NCBI GenBank assembly: GCA_047621945.1
Contig: JBLHMK010000022.1
Coordinates: forward strand, 1-26,936
DNA: 26,936 nt
Direction of reading: 5' to 3'
Source: JAFMKE01 sp047621945
GTDB lineage: Bacteria; Bacteroidota; Bacteroidia; Chitinophagales; UBA8649
Of this stretch, positions 15,711 to 24,362 are shown in pieces. The notes under the pieces were generated by a model. The model was not told where the DNA came from. It did not search any database and was given only the letters and a program-made list of their open reading frames with translations. The position numbers were made by a program, and so were the translations under genes. Numbering within the stretch: position 1 is the first letter of the stretch; every line of letters begins with the position of its first letter.

Positions 15711-16895
15711 TTATTCGAAAGGATAAACGAATTGACCGGTGCTGCTGTTAATAAAAGTTTCGCAATCCTCCATTGTCAATTTAGATTTGTAAATGTATGT
15801 TTTCCCCAATTGCCCAGTAATCCAAGGTTTTTTTCTTTTGTCTATATTACTTGAATAATTTAGAACAAAGTAATCCGTGTCGTTAATTTTGGTAATCCCG
15901 GGAAAAGCGCAATCACCGGTGCTGTTAAAATCTTTTATATGAACTATGCTTTTATTTTCCGTATCCAGGAGATAAAGTGCAGTAGTTTTTTTCTTGAAAG
16001 AGTACCGAACCAAATTATGCTTATGTTTTCCTTCTTTGTGAACTAAGGGACCATCTAAATTTCGGCGCGCAATTAAATAATGTTTTCCTTGATGCGTAAA
16101 AAGAATTGGGCTATCAAATTTATATGGACTATGCCAAAATTCAAATTTACTGTAATCTTCTTTACTGGCATGAACGATGTAGGATCCGTCGAATTCTAAA
16201 CGGGCTACTCCCCAAATATCATCATGTTCATCAAAAGTGAGTTCGATTTCAGCGATAGCTCTTTCATGTGTGATTTGTGGTTCAGTGCTGATAGTTTCCC
16301 AAATTAATCCGTCGGTGCTGCTAAACAATCGAAACTCACTGGGCACATCAATCTTATACTCATTAATTCCATCATAAGTAGATAAATAAAACACCTCTTT
16401 GTGTTCGATTATTCGCCAGGGAACATAGCCTAAAGGAATGTCAACTTGTTTGATATCAGACCAAGTATCTGATTGATAATCTAAATAGCAATTATAAATT
16501 CCTTGTGGTTCAAACTTAAACATCTTAGTTCCCCCTTTAAAGAACATAAAAAACAAGCGATCATCCTTTTGATAAAATCTAGGCTCTCTTAAATCACTTT
16601 CTAAATAAATTTCTTTTTCTAATTCCCAAGTAGTGAAGTCAGTTGAACTTAATATGTAAAGTTTGGTTTTTTTAGAAGCAAAATGACTGGGAGCCGTTCG
16701 GAATGCCATATAGTACTTCCCATGAAAAGAAGTTAAATCTAGATTATTGTTGGCATCTCTAATTTTGACTTCTTCTGGTAGGTTTTCGGAGGGAATTACT
16801 TGCTCCCACTCGGTGTTGCTTACACACTGCGCCTGCAGACCTAGTCCAATGTAGCTTAATAGTATTAATATAAAAACTCGCTGCATTCCGTTCAC
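15711..16895 (-). CDS. secreted beta-propeller protein, sialidase/GH43-like
   Basis: 394 aa with a signal peptide (hydrophobic residues 6-18, probable cleavage after LQAQ-C or after QA at about 22). The mature part consists of repeated beta units with Asp/Trp-rich blades such as YILSSTDFTTWELEKEI, FRLFSSTDGLIWETIS and HYLIARRNLDGP. The S-T/S-D-x-x-x-W pattern is an Asp-box-like blade typical of exo-sialidase or glycosyl hydrolase 43 superfamily folds. An active-site set cannot be assigned, so catalysis is not claimed. The gene begins 17 bp after glyS and is probably transcribed with it, though a functional link is not expected. Likely periplasmic or surface-exposed. Confidence 0.6.
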   Translation of the reverse strand: MNGMQRVFILILLSYIGLGLQAQCVSNTEWEQVIPSENLPEEVKIRDANNNLDLTSFHGKYYMAFRTAPSHFASKKTKLYILSSTDFTTWELEKEIYLESDLREPRFYQKDDRLFFMFFKGGTKMFKFEPQGIYNCYLDYQSDTWSDIKQVDIPLGYVPWRIIEHKEVFYLSTYDGINEYKIDVPSEFRLFSSTDGLIWETISTEPQITHERAIAEIELTFDEHDDIWGVARLEFDGSYIVHASKEDYSKFEFWHSPYKFDSPILFTHQGKHYLIARRNLDGPLVHKEGKHKHNLVRYSFKKKTTALYLLDTENKSIVHIKDFNSTGDCAFPGITKINDTDYFVLNYSSNIDKRKKPWITGQLGKTYIYKSKLTMEDCETFINSSTGQFVYPFE

Positions 16896-16912
16896 TAATT
16901 TTAAATGTTTGA

Positions 16913-18448
16913 CTACGCCAAAACCTTAGCCCAACTGCACCTTTCTAAAGCAACTTGGCGAACCTTGTCGATAGAGATTCTTTCCTGTTCCATACTATCT
17001 CTTTCTCGGATGGTAACGGTATTGTCTTCTAGGGTTTGATGATCTACAGTAATGCAATAAGGTGTGCCGATGGCATCTTGTCTTCTGTATCGTTTTCCAA
17101 TATTATCTTTCTCTTCGTACTGACAGTTTAAATCTAGTTTAAGCTCGTTGAAAATCTCTCTAGCTTTTTCTGGTAAGCCATCTTTTTTCGTCAATGGGAA
17201 GATTGCCACTTTTACAGGAGCTAAAACAGGAGGTAAGGCTAAAACTACTCTTGAGTTTCCTTCACCTAGATCTTCATTTTTGTAGCAAGCGCTCAAAGTA
17301 GCTAAGAACATACGGTCTAAACCAATAGAGGTCTCCACTACGTATGGGACATAACTTTCTTGCAATTCAGGATCAAAGTATTGTAATTTTTTACCGCTTA
17401 ACTCTTGGTGTTGGGTTAAATCAAAATCAGTACGAGAATGCACACCTTCTAATTCTTTAAATCCAAAAGGGAAGTTAAACTCAATATCTAACGCATTATC
17501 TGCGTAATGTGCGGGTTTAAGGTGGTCGTGAAAACGATAATTTTCTTCTCCCAAACCTAAAGCTTTGTGCCATTTTAAGCGAGCTTCTTTCCAATAGGCA
17601 TACCATTTTTCTTGTTCGCCTGGACGAACGAAAAATTGCATTTCCATTTGTTCGAATTCACGCATTCTAAAGATAAACTGTCGCGCTACGATTTCGTTTC
17701 TAAACGCTTTACCTATTTGAGCGATTCCAAAAGGAATCCGCTGACGAGAAGTATTTAACACGTTTAAAAAATTAACGAAGATCCCTTGAGCCGTTTCTGG
17801 TCTCAAGTACAATTTACCTTCTTCACCAGCAATGTTCCCTAATTGAGTATTGAACATGAGGTTGAATTGACGCACATCGGTCCAATTCTTACTTCCTGAA
17901 ACAGGGCAAGCAACGCCTATATCTTCAATTAAGGCCTTGAAATCTGCTAAATCTTCATTCTCCAAAGCCGCTTTCATGCGCGCTTCAATGGCATCAATTT
18001 CTTGTTGTCTTCTAGTTACATTAGGATTAGTTGCTCTGAACTCTTCTTCGTCAAAAGCTTCACCAAAACGCTTTGCTGCTTTGGTCACATCTTTCAAAAT
18101 CTTTTGATTGATTTTTTCGATATGATCTTCAACCAATACATCTGCACGGTATCTTTTTTTACTGTCTTTATTATCAATTAATGGATCATTAAAGGCATCT
18201 ACATGCCCACTAGCTTTCCATACTTGTGGATCCATGAAAATAGCTGAATCGATCCCAACTATGTTTTCGTGCATTTGCACCATAGCTTTCCACCAATATG
18301 CTTTGATATTATTTTTTAATTCGCTTCCATTTGGACCATAATCATAAACCGCACCTAAGCCGTCATATATTTCTGAGGATTGGAAAACGAAGCCATATTC
18401 TTTGGCGTGAGAAACTATATTCTTAAATAAATCGTCTTGTTGGGCCAT
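16913..18448 (-). CDS. glyS: glycyl-tRNA synthetase, class II alpha2 type
   Basis: Charges tRNA-Gly in the cytoplasm. 511 aa, the single-chain dimeric form. The N-terminus has FVFQSSEIYDGLGAVYDYGPNG (here named by its ends F20 and G41), the class II motif 1 region. LYLRPETAQGIFVNFLNV and the motif 2 loop FRNEIVARQFIFRMREFEQMEMQFF come mid-protein, and motif 3 is VVETSIGLDRMFLA. The C-terminal anticodon-binding domain starts at about 400 with APVKVAIFPLTKK. An insertion at about 130-175 (KAAKRFGEAFDEE and following) is the charged region usual in Bacteroidota enzymes. It has a -7 box upstream, and a secreted protein gene follows after 17 bp. Confidence 0.96.
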   Translation of the reverse strand: MAQQDDLFKNIVSHAKEYGFVFQSSEIYDGLGAVYDYGPNGSELKNNIKAYWWKAMVQMHENIVGIDSAIFMDPQVWKASGHVDAFNDPLIDNKDSKKRYRADVLVEDHIEKINQKILKDVTKAAKRFGEAFDEEEFRATNPNVTRRQQEIDAIEARMKAALENEDLADFKALIEDIGVACPVSGSKNWTDVRQFNLMFNTQLGNIAGEEGKLYLRPETAQGIFVNFLNVLNTSRQRIPFGIAQIGKAFRNEIVARQFIFRMREFEQMEMQFFVRPGEQEKWYAYWKEARLKWHKALGLGEENYRFHDHLKPAHYADNALDIEFNFPFGFKELEGVHSRTDFDLTQHQELSGKKLQYFDPELQESYVPYVVETSIGLDRMFLATLSACYKNEDLGEGNSRVVLALPPVLAPVKVAIFPLTKKDGLPEKAREIFNELKLDLNCQYEEKDNIGKRYRRQDAIGTPYCITVDHQTLEDNTVTIRERDSMEQERISIDKVRQVALERCSWAKVLA

Positions 18449-18469
18449 AATGTTATTGCGTTAAGGCTG

Positions 18470-18477
18470 CAAATTTA
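18470..18477 (-). promoter_or_regulatory. -7 promoter box of glyS
   Basis: On the minus strand TAAATTTG, a full match to TAnnTTTG, ends 21 nt before the glyS ATG. No TTG lies at the usual distance upstream. Confidence 0.45.
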
Positions 18478-18583
18478 ATGAAATAGCTGTAGAGAGATAT
18501 GGAAAGCACAAAAAAGTTTAGCTAAACTGCATCAATGGGGGGTAATGCTCAAGATAATCTTTGTTTTTATTATAGTGGATGTC

Positions 18584-19453
18584 TCATGCTAGTTGCTTTA
18601 TTATACCATCTGCCAATCCAATTTTTGGAACATGGATTTGCTTGGCTTTAGTCCATTTCATAATGTTCGTAAAAATGCTCAATGCTGGAATGATTACATC
18701 AGCTCGATCGGGGTTTAAATCAAGATCCACAATTCGCTCTTCATAGGTGAAGGTTTGAAGCATTTTGAAAAAGCTATTTAAGTAATCGTAGGTCAAAGGT
18801 TTTTTTGGATCTCTTCTCGAAATCTTAGACACCTTATTAATATTTCCTCCAGAGCCAATCAGTTCTAAATCTGTGCCTTTAATATTTTCTTCTAGCCATA
18901 TTTTCATTTCTTGCCACATCGGGGTACTGACCATATCATTTAATATTCGAATGGTTCCAATATTAAAGGATTTTGAATTGACGGTTTCTCCATTGTCGAA
19001 ATAGGTAATTTCTGTGCTACCTCCGCCAACATCGACATATAAGTAGGCCTTTTTATCATCAATCAATTTTTCAATATGATTCGCATAGATGATTTCAGCT
19101 TCTTCTTTTCCGCCAATAATCTCAATAACAAGGCCGGTTTCTTTTTTAATTTGTTCAATTAATTGAGCACCATTTTCAGCTTCTCGCATAGCACTTGTTG
19201 CACAACCGCGATAAGCACTTATCTCATGGGCTTCCATCAAATTCTTATAAGCATGCATAGCAGTCAATAAGCGTTTACTGGTGTGGGCACTAATTTCTTT
19301 TAAGGTAAAGGCTTCTGTACCTAAACGAATTGGCACCCTAACTATATCAACCTTTTTATAGTAAGTTACGCCTTGGTATTCAAAGACGTTATTGATAAGT
19401 AAACGCATAGCGTTCGACCCAATATCAATGGCGGCTACTTTTTTCATTTTCAT
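18584..19453 (-). CDS. ppx: exopolyphosphatase/pppGpp phosphohydrolase family protein
   Basis: Member of the ASKHA-fold Ppx/GppA family, which splits phosphate from polyphosphate or pppGpp in the cytoplasm. The phosphate-1 loop AAIDIGSNAMRLL lies near the N-terminus, a YVDVGGGSTEI motif near residue 130 and IGSGGNINKV near 195. About 289 aa, so only the catalytic core, without the C-terminal HD-like domain of long Ppx proteins; this is the usual short form in Bacteroidota. The frame stays open to 19498, but a -33/-7 promoter pair (TTG at 19487-19489, box at 19459-19466) lies inside that extension, so the start is the ATG at 19453 or the one at 19447. Divergent from the DtxR-type regulator. 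Which substrate it prefers is open. Confidence 0.9.
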   Translation of the reverse strand: MKMKKVAAIDIGSNAMRLLINNVFEYQGVTYYKKVDIVRVPIRLGTEAFTLKEISAHTSKRLLTAMHAYKNLMEAHEISAYRGCATSAMREAENGAQLIEQIKKETGLVIEIIGGKEEAEIIYANHIEKLIDDKKAYLYVDVGGGSTEITYFDNGETVNSKSFNIGTIRILNDMVSTPMWQEMKIWLEENIKGTDLELIGSGGNINKVSKISRRDPKKPLTYDYLNSFFKMLQTFTYEERIVDLDLNPDRADVIIPALSIFTNIMKWTKAKQIHVPKIGLADGIIKQLA

Positions 19454-19458
19454 GTATT

Positions 19459-19489
19459 CAAATATGCCAAATTGTTGTGTATATACCAA
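19459..19489 (-). promoter_or_regulatory. promoter of the Ppx/GppA gene
   Basis: On the minus strand TTG (19487-19489), 20 nt, then CATATTTG (19459-19466), one mismatch from TAnnTTTG. The box ends only 5 nt before the chosen ATG, so the mRNA would be leaderless or nearly so. Confidence 0.5.
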
Positions 19490-19564
19490 TTCTATCAAGC
19501 TTTAAGTATTAACAATGACAGAGAATTTGTTGGCAGCAATTAGGGCAGTACTTTGAGCTTTGTG

Positions 19565-19572
19565 TATCTTTG
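19565..19572 (+). promoter_or_regulatory. -7 promoter box of the DtxR/MntR-type regulator gene
   Basis: TATCTTTG is a full match to TAnnTTTG. It ends just 4 nt before the ATG at 19577, which implies a leaderless or very short 5' end. No TTG was found at the expected -33 distance. Confidence 0.5.
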
Positions 19573-19576
19573 TCCA

Positions 19577-20239
19577 ATGAATCTTTCCGAAACAGAAGAG
19601 AATTATTTAAAGGCCGTTTATTACATCTGTAATGAAGAAGGTTCTGCAGCTTCAACAAATGCTATATCTTCTAGGTTAGCTACAAGTGCAGCCTCTGTTT
19701 CTGATATGATTAAAAAGCTAGCCGACAAGGGCTTGGTCGAATATGAAAAATACAAAGGAGCAAACTTAAGCAGCGCAGGTAAGGTCGTTGCAGTTCGATT
19801 AGTAAGAAAGCATCGTTTGTGGGAAGTCTTTTTAGTAGATAAACTTGGATTCAAGTGGGATGAGGTCCACGAAGTAGCAGAGCAATTAGAACATGTGAAA
19901 TCTCCTGATTTGATTCTGAAGCTGGATGAATACTTGGGCTACCCAAAGGCCGATCCGCATGGAGATCCAATCCCCGATGAAGAGGGTAAAATGGAGAAGT
20001 TAGCTCTTGAGAAGTTATCTAGTTTTGTTGAAGGTGATGTATTGATTCTAATGGGGGTTTCAGATAGCTCGGTAGATTTCTTACAATATCTCAATCAACA
20101 AGGGCTGCATCTAGGCTTGGAAGTTAAATTAGGTAAAAGGTTTCCCTTCGATCAATCTCAAGAATTATTTGTTCCGGATGCTAAGCAAATCTTAATTTCA
20201 CAGCAAGTAGCTACTCATTTGTTGGTCAAGCAAATTTGA
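19577..20239 (+). CDS. mntR: DtxR/MntR-family metal-dependent transcriptional regulator
   Basis: Metal-activated repressor, 220 aa. N-terminal winged helix (1-70; recognition part ATSAASVSDMIKKLADKGLVEYEKYKG, here named by its ends A35 and G61), then the dimerisation/metal domain (71-140) with H79, E83, H98, E102, E105 and H106, and a C-terminal FeoA/SH3-like domain (about 150-220, EGDVLILMGVSD). In DtxR numbering, which happens to coincide, position 102 is Glu instead of Cys. That change is characteristic of the manganese sensor MntR; Asn9 falls at the Met10/Asp8 ligand position, which is unusual. The ATG at 19577 is preferred over 19553 because of the promoter box between them. The gene is tail to tail with the TonB receptor (4 bp apart), whose operon carries matching dyad operators. 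Confidence 0.88.
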   Translation: MNLSETEENYLKAVYYICNEEGSAASTNAISSRLATSAASVSDMIKKLADKGLVEYEKYKGANLSSAGKVVAVRLVRKHRLWEVFLVDKLGFKWDEVHEVAEQLEHVKSPDLILKLDEYLGYPKADPHGDPIPDEEGKMEKLALEKLSSFVEGDVLILMGVSDSSVDFLQYLNQQGLHLGLEVKLGKRFPFDQSQELFVPDAKQILISQQVATHLLVKQI

Positions 20240-20243
20240 TTAA

Positions 20244-22547
20244 TTACGATTTTATGCGAAGTCCAACGAAGAAAGTTCTTGGCGTTGCTGGACCATAAAT
20301 AAAGTTGCTATCTCTATTTTTCCCAAGATCAAAATCTTCTTGATAGGAGTTGAAAATGTTTTTTATTCCACCATACAACTCCAACTTGCTTTTTATTTTA
20401 GGTAAGGTGAAAGTATAGGCTGCTTTGTAGCCTAATTCGTTGAAGACCCTGCTCTTTATTATTTCGTCAACTTCCTGATTTGGTGCTCCCGCAAAATGGG
20501 CGATATCCATACTTCCAGTATGTACCGTATTAATGTTTATATACCATTTTTTATTAGGCATAATATTGAATATTGTATACCCGTAAACATTGGGTGTTCT
20601 CAAAAAGGCACGCTGAGGATCTACATTAGGAATATTTTGAACCGATTCATTAAAGAAGCTTCTTTGATAGGTAAACCCGGCTTCTAATTGAAGTACTTTG
20701 TTATAGTTAAATCTAAAATCTATGTTTCCACCATATACTTTTGCACCCGCACCATTTTGTTTTTCAAAGACTTGACCAAACTCATCTTCCCCTAAAGCTT
20801 GTAAAAAGAATGCTTGATTTAAAGAAGTATAGAATGCGTCTAGAGTAAATCCAAAAATGAAAGTTTCATATGCTTTATTGAAATTATACGAAGCAGTCAA
20901 ACTATGAGAACGCTCTTCTTGTAAATTGTCGCTCAATCTCACCCTAGAAATGCCTCCACCGGCAAATGCGATGTGAAGATCGGCATCAAAAGCTTGAGGA
21001 GCTCTAAAGCCTTGTCCCCAACTAAATCTTAGCTGGCTGCTTTCTTTAGTTTTCACCATTAGTGAAAAACGCGGGTTGAAGATGAGCTTATCTACAAAAT
21101 TGCTTTTATCCATTCTTAATCCTGAAAGAAAATTAAGTTTTGGTGTTATTTTCCAATTACTTTGAATAAATGTTCCAACAAGCAAGGAGCGTTGATCGAT
21201 TAGATAATTGTAAGCTTTTATCTCATCAAAGACATCATCAACACTGACATCTACACCCATTGTAAATGTATTACTTCCAGAAAGAAAGTTTTTTACTCGA
21301 TGATTAAATTGGGTGCCTGTGTTTATAGTGTAGGTGCTTGATACTCCGTAAGGAGGATTAGTTATATGGGCTTGAATTTCTTGTTCTTCATCTGGGAAGA
21401 TGCCTGTATAATGATCGCGCTTAGTATACTGATTGGCTAAATAGACAATTATAGAACTATTTTCCTGATTGAAATTGAATTGATAATCAAGACTTCCCAT
21501 AAAGGTATGATGTGTTCGCTCTTCTGATTGCTGAGTGAAATGAGCAGGAGTGTCTACTTGTTCCCCGCCATACCTATATTCATTGAGGTAGGTTAAACTA
21601 AGTTCTATTTTTTGATTTTCCTTAGGCCTGTAGAGCAAATTTGAACCTATTGAATTGTTTTGTAACTCGGGTAACTCTGAGAAATTATCTCTATTGTGGT
21701 CATATAATCCACGATTTCGACGGGTGTAGAAAATGGATGCCCCAAAGTTTTTCTTTTTGTTCAATAAGGTGCTATTTGCGTTTACAAAATGATCATTGGT
21801 CTGACCATTAATATTTTGATAGGTATAGTCGACTTGATAACTATTTTTAGTGGGGATTTTTGTGAGAATGTTTACCGTTCCTCCAATAGCATTAGATCCG
21901 TATAAAGCAGATCCTCCGCCTTTGACAGTTTCTATTCGGTCTATCATGTTGTTTGGTATTTGCTCTAAGCCATAAAGGCTGTTTAGCGCGCTAAAAATAG
22001 GTCTACCGTTTATTAGAATTTGTGAATAAGCTCCAGCTAAACCATTTATTCTTAATTGTGAATAATTGCAAGTTTGGCAATCGGTTTCAACCCTTAACCC
22101 TGATTGAAATTTCAATCCTTCTGCCATATTGCATGCTTGAATTTTGTCTAATGCTTCATTTTCTAATACTTGAACTATAACTGGTGAAGAAAATCGACTT
22201 TGAAATGTTTTTGTGCCGGTAACTACTACTTGATTAAAAATGGCTTCCTCTTCTTGGATAGCTACTTGAATAGTTTGTTCCTTTGTTGAAATTTTTAGGG
22301 GTTGATTATAATCTTCAAAGCCAATTGCCGACACTATGATTGTATAATTACCAAATGGGATGTTCTTTAATAAAAAAGTACCATCTTCTTTAGCTACTGT
22401 TCCTAATGAGGTGTTTTCAAGATATAGGTTAGCGAAGCTGATTGCATTAGAATTATTTGCATTAAAAATGCTTCCAGTTAGACTTCCGCTTTGCGCATAG
22501 ATGTATTGACAAGAAATTAAGGATATAACTAAAATTAGATGCTTCAT
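20244..22547 (-). CDS. TonB-dependent outer-membrane receptor
   Basis: Outer-membrane beta-barrel of 767 aa that imports a scarce nutrient with TonB energy. Order of parts: signal peptide (1-19, cleavage after IYA), carboxypeptidase-like regulatory domain (about 22-100; GSLTGSIF, GTVAKEDGTFLLKNIPFGNY), plug domain (about 105-235) with VVVTGTK and GGSALYGSNAIGGTVNILT, then the barrel to the C-terminal GLRIKS. The plug carries a DCQTCN cysteine pair at about 157-160, as in a Bacteroidota receptor subgroup often linked with metals. It begins 7 bp after the ZIP transporter gene and shares its promoter and operators, so a metal chelate such as manganese, zinc or iron is the likely cargo. The substrate is inferred from context only. 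Confidence 0.92.
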   Translation of the reverse strand: MKHLILVISLISCQYIYAQSGSLTGSIFNANNSNAISFANLYLENTSLGTVAKEDGTFLLKNIPFGNYTIIVSAIGFEDYNQPLKISTKEQTIQVAIQEEEAIFNQVVVTGTKTFQSRFSSPVIVQVLENEALDKIQACNMAEGLKFQSGLRVETDCQTCNYSQLRINGLAGAYSQILINGRPIFSALNSLYGLEQIPNNMIDRIETVKGGGSALYGSNAIGGTVNILTKIPTKNSYQVDYTYQNINGQTNDHFVNANSTLLNKKKNFGASIFYTRRNRGLYDHNRDNFSELPELQNNSIGSNLLYRPKENQKIELSLTYLNEYRYGGEQVDTPAHFTQQSEERTHHTFMGSLDYQFNFNQENSSIIVYLANQYTKRDHYTGIFPDEEQEIQAHITNPPYGVSSTYTINTGTQFNHRVKNFLSGSNTFTMGVDVSVDDVFDEIKAYNYLIDQRSLLVGTFIQSNWKITPKLNFLSGLRMDKSNFVDKLIFNPRFSLMVKTKESSQLRFSWGQGFRAPQAFDADLHIAFAGGGISRVRLSDNLQEERSHSLTASYNFNKAYETFIFGFTLDAFYTSLNQAFFLQALGEDEFGQVFEKQNGAGAKVYGGNIDFRFNYNKVLQLEAGFTYQRSFFNESVQNIPNVDPQRAFLRTPNVYGYTIFNIMPNKKWYININTVHTGSMDIAHFAGAPNQEVDEIIKSRVFNELGYKAAYTFTLPKIKSKLELYGGIKNIFNSYQEDFDLGKNRDSNFIYGPATPRTFFVGLRIKS

Positions 22548-22554
22548 ACTTATT

Positions 22555-23418
22555 TTAACCTAAGGCTACATCTAGAACCATCATTACAATAAAACCTGCA
22601 ATAAGTCCCATGGTGGCTAAGTCGGTGTTTCCGCCACGTTGACTTTCAGGAATAACTTCTTCAACTACAATAAAGATCATAGCTCCAGCAGCAAATGCTA
22701 AGGCATAAGGAAGGATAGGTAAAACTGTTAGTACAATGGCAGCACCTATTACAGCAAAAATAGGTTCAACAATAGCTGATAGTTGACCCCATTGCCAAGA
22801 TTTAAAGGCGCTAACTCCTTGTCTTCTTAAGGGCATGGAAACAGCAAATCCTTCGGGGAAATTTTGTATGCCGATTCCTATAGCTAAAGCAACCGCAGAA
22901 CCGATAGTAAATACATTATGTCCTTCCATTCCTAATAATTCTGGATTAGCTAATGCACCGAAGGCAACACCTACGGCTAAGCCTTCCGGAATGTTGTGAA
23001 GAGCAATAGCTAAAACTAGTAATATCGTCTTCTGCCAGTTTGTTTTCACCCCTTCAGCTTCATCGCGATTTCCAAAAAGATGGAGATGAGGAATTATCTT
23101 ATCCAACGCAAACAGCGTCATTGCACCTAAAAAGAATCCAATTGCCGGTGCGAACCATGAAGGCATGCTGCTTAGACCCAATTCATTTTGAAGTTCTCCA
23201 TAACTAATTGCTGGTGCAAGTAATGACCAAAAGCTTGCTGCTATCATAACCCCACCTGTGAAACCTAAGGAGGCATCTAAAAATTTTCGATTGGATGTTT
23301 TAAAGAAGAAAACTAAACTTGCACCAAGTGCAGTTAAAGCCCAGGTAAAAAGCCCTGCATAGAAAGCTGCTTTGACCGGGTGTAATTGTGCAAAATATGC
23401 GGTGATTTGCTCTAACAT
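22555..23418 (-). CDS. ZIP-family metal transporter, GufA type
   Basis: Inner-membrane importer of Zn2+, Mn2+ or Fe2+, 287 aa, about eight membrane segments. The metal-site helices are HNIPEGLAVG (H141, N142, E145) and QNFPEGFAVSMPLRRQG (Q185, N186, E189), followed by GQLSAIVEPIFAVIGA with E218. QNFPEG in place of HNFPEG plus the SAIVEP helix places it with GufA/ZIP11 proteins rather than E. coli ZupT. The cytosolic loop at about 110-125 contains HLHLFGNRDEAEG, a His/Asp-rich metal-binding stretch typical of ZIPs. First gene of a two-gene unit with the TonB receptor. A promoter with two dyad operators sits immediately upstream, so repression by the MntR-type regulator nearby is likely. Confidence 0.92.
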   Translation of the reverse strand: MLEQITAYFAQLHPVKAAFYAGLFTWALTALGASLVFFFKTSNRKFLDASLGFTGGVMIAASFWSLLAPAISYGELQNELGLSSMPSWFAPAIGFFLGAMTLFALDKIIPHLHLFGNRDEAEGVKTNWQKTILLVLAIALHNIPEGLAVGVAFGALANPELLGMEGHNVFTIGSAVALAIGIGIQNFPEGFAVSMPLRRQGVSAFKSWQWGQLSAIVEPIFAVIGAAIVLTVLPILPYALAFAAGAMIFIVVEEVIPESQRGGNTDLATMGLIAGFIVMMVLDVALG

Positions 23419-23427
23419 GGATTTATT

Positions 23428-23443
23428 TTTAGTGTTACCTAAA
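23428..23443. promoter_or_regulatory. MntR/DtxR-type operator, proximal
   Basis: TTTAGTGTTACCTAAA on the plus strand; a TTTAG-N6-CTAAA dyad close to the TTTAGGTNNACCTAAA shape used by MntR/TroR-like repressors. It lies 9 bp upstream of the ZIP ATG and probably covers the start of the transcript. Confidence 0.65.
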
Positions 23444-23449
23444 TAAAAG

Positions 23450-23465
23450 TTTAGACAAATCTAAA
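23450..23465. promoter_or_regulatory. MntR/DtxR-type operator, distal
   Basis: TTTAGACAAATCTAAA, the same TTTAG-N6-CTAAA dyad as the proximal site and exactly 22 bp from it, about two helical turns, so both would face the same side of the DNA. It contains the -7 box of the ZIP promoter. Confidence 0.65.
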
Positions 23466-23489
23466 AATAAAACTCCATATTAACAACAA
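23456..23489 (-). promoter_or_regulatory. promoter of the ZIP-TonB receptor operon
   Basis: On the minus strand TTGTTG (23484-23489), 20 nt, then TAGATTTG (23456-23463), a complete TTG-N20-TAnnTTTG. The -7 box is within the distal operator, so a bound repressor would block it. The leader is about 30 nt. Confidence 0.65.
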
Positions 23490-23495
23490 TACGAT

Positions 23496-24362
23496 CTATT
23501 TCTTAAATAGTTTTGGCAATAGTAAAGGAGTTTTCGCTTGATATGCTTCAAAAGAAGGCCGTCTTGCTAACATTCGTTCTTCCTTCATAGGGATTGAAAT
23601 GAATCGGATCATTAGGAACATAGCCACACTTCCAATAATTGTATACCAGGGTGCTTGATAAGCCTGTCCAATAACAGCTAAACCTATCCAAAATAGGGAT
23701 TCTCCTAAATAATTGGGGTATCGACACATGCCCCATAATCCAGTTTGAAGAATTTCTTCTTGCTTTGGATTTGGTCGCTTTCTAAAGCGGAACAATTCGT
23801 TGTCAGCGAAATGTTCAAATCCGATACCACTCAAAGCGATGAAAATACCCAAAGCAAAAATAATCATGTCTGGATTAGCGTCTGAAAATATATAAAACAA
23901 GGGCAGCATACTAGCAAATACCATGATTGTAGGAAAGAGATGAATCCCTAAAAAATTTACAAAAGGATACATTTTCCCACTCTTATTGGCTAAATCAATA
24001 TATCGCCAATCTTCATGTCCAAAACCATCCCATGACCTAGCCCAATTCAGTGTTAGTCTCCATGACCACAGACTGACCATTCCTAACGCGAGAATATGGA
24101 AAACATTGAGGGCTTCTGAATGAATAATGGCCCACATAACACAAAAGAAAAATGGGATCACACTCCAGAAAGCATCATATACAGAAGAGTTGTTTTTTAA
24201 GAGTGAAAATAAAAAACAGATAATGGTCATCACTATATGCGCGGCAAAAAATCGAAATACTTCTTCTTCAATAGGTATATACTTCCATGAGAAGAAGCCG
24301 CTCAAACCCATGATGATGTACATGAATACAATTTGCATTAAATCATTTGAACGAGTCTTCAT
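23496..24362 (-). CDS. DUF1295 / steroid 5-alpha-reductase-like membrane protein
   Basis: Integral membrane protein of 288 aa with about seven hydrophobic segments, of the DUF1295 family within the isoprenylcysteine methyltransferase/steroid 5-alpha-reductase group. Signatures: WSWRLTLNWARSWDGFGHEDWRY, in short WRLTLNW at about 100-106, then GFGHEDWRY, FEHFAD with following FRFRKRP, and the C-terminal TGLWGMCRYPNYLGESLFWIG, in short CRYPNYLGE, the conserved cofactor-facing motif of these enzymes. The reaction in bacteria is not known; reduction or methylation of a lipid is the family guess. Its ATG overlaps the stop of the MBL gene by 4 bp, so it is the last gene of the photolyase operon. A separate promoter for the ZIP gene lies beyond it. 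Confidence 0.88.
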   Translation of the reverse strand: MKTRSNDLMQIVFMYIIMGLSGFFSWKYIPIEEEVFRFFAAHIVMTIICFLFSLLKNNSSVYDAFWSVIPFFFCVMWAIIHSEALNVFHILALGMVSLWSWRLTLNWARSWDGFGHEDWRYIDLANKSGKMYPFVNFLGIHLFPTIMVFASMLPLFYIFSDANPDMIIFALGIFIALSGIGFEHFADNELFRFRKRPNPKQEEILQTGLWGMCRYPNYLGESLFWIGLAVIGQAYQAPWYTIIGSVAMFLMIRFISIPMKEERMLARRPSFEAYQAKTPLLLPKLFKK

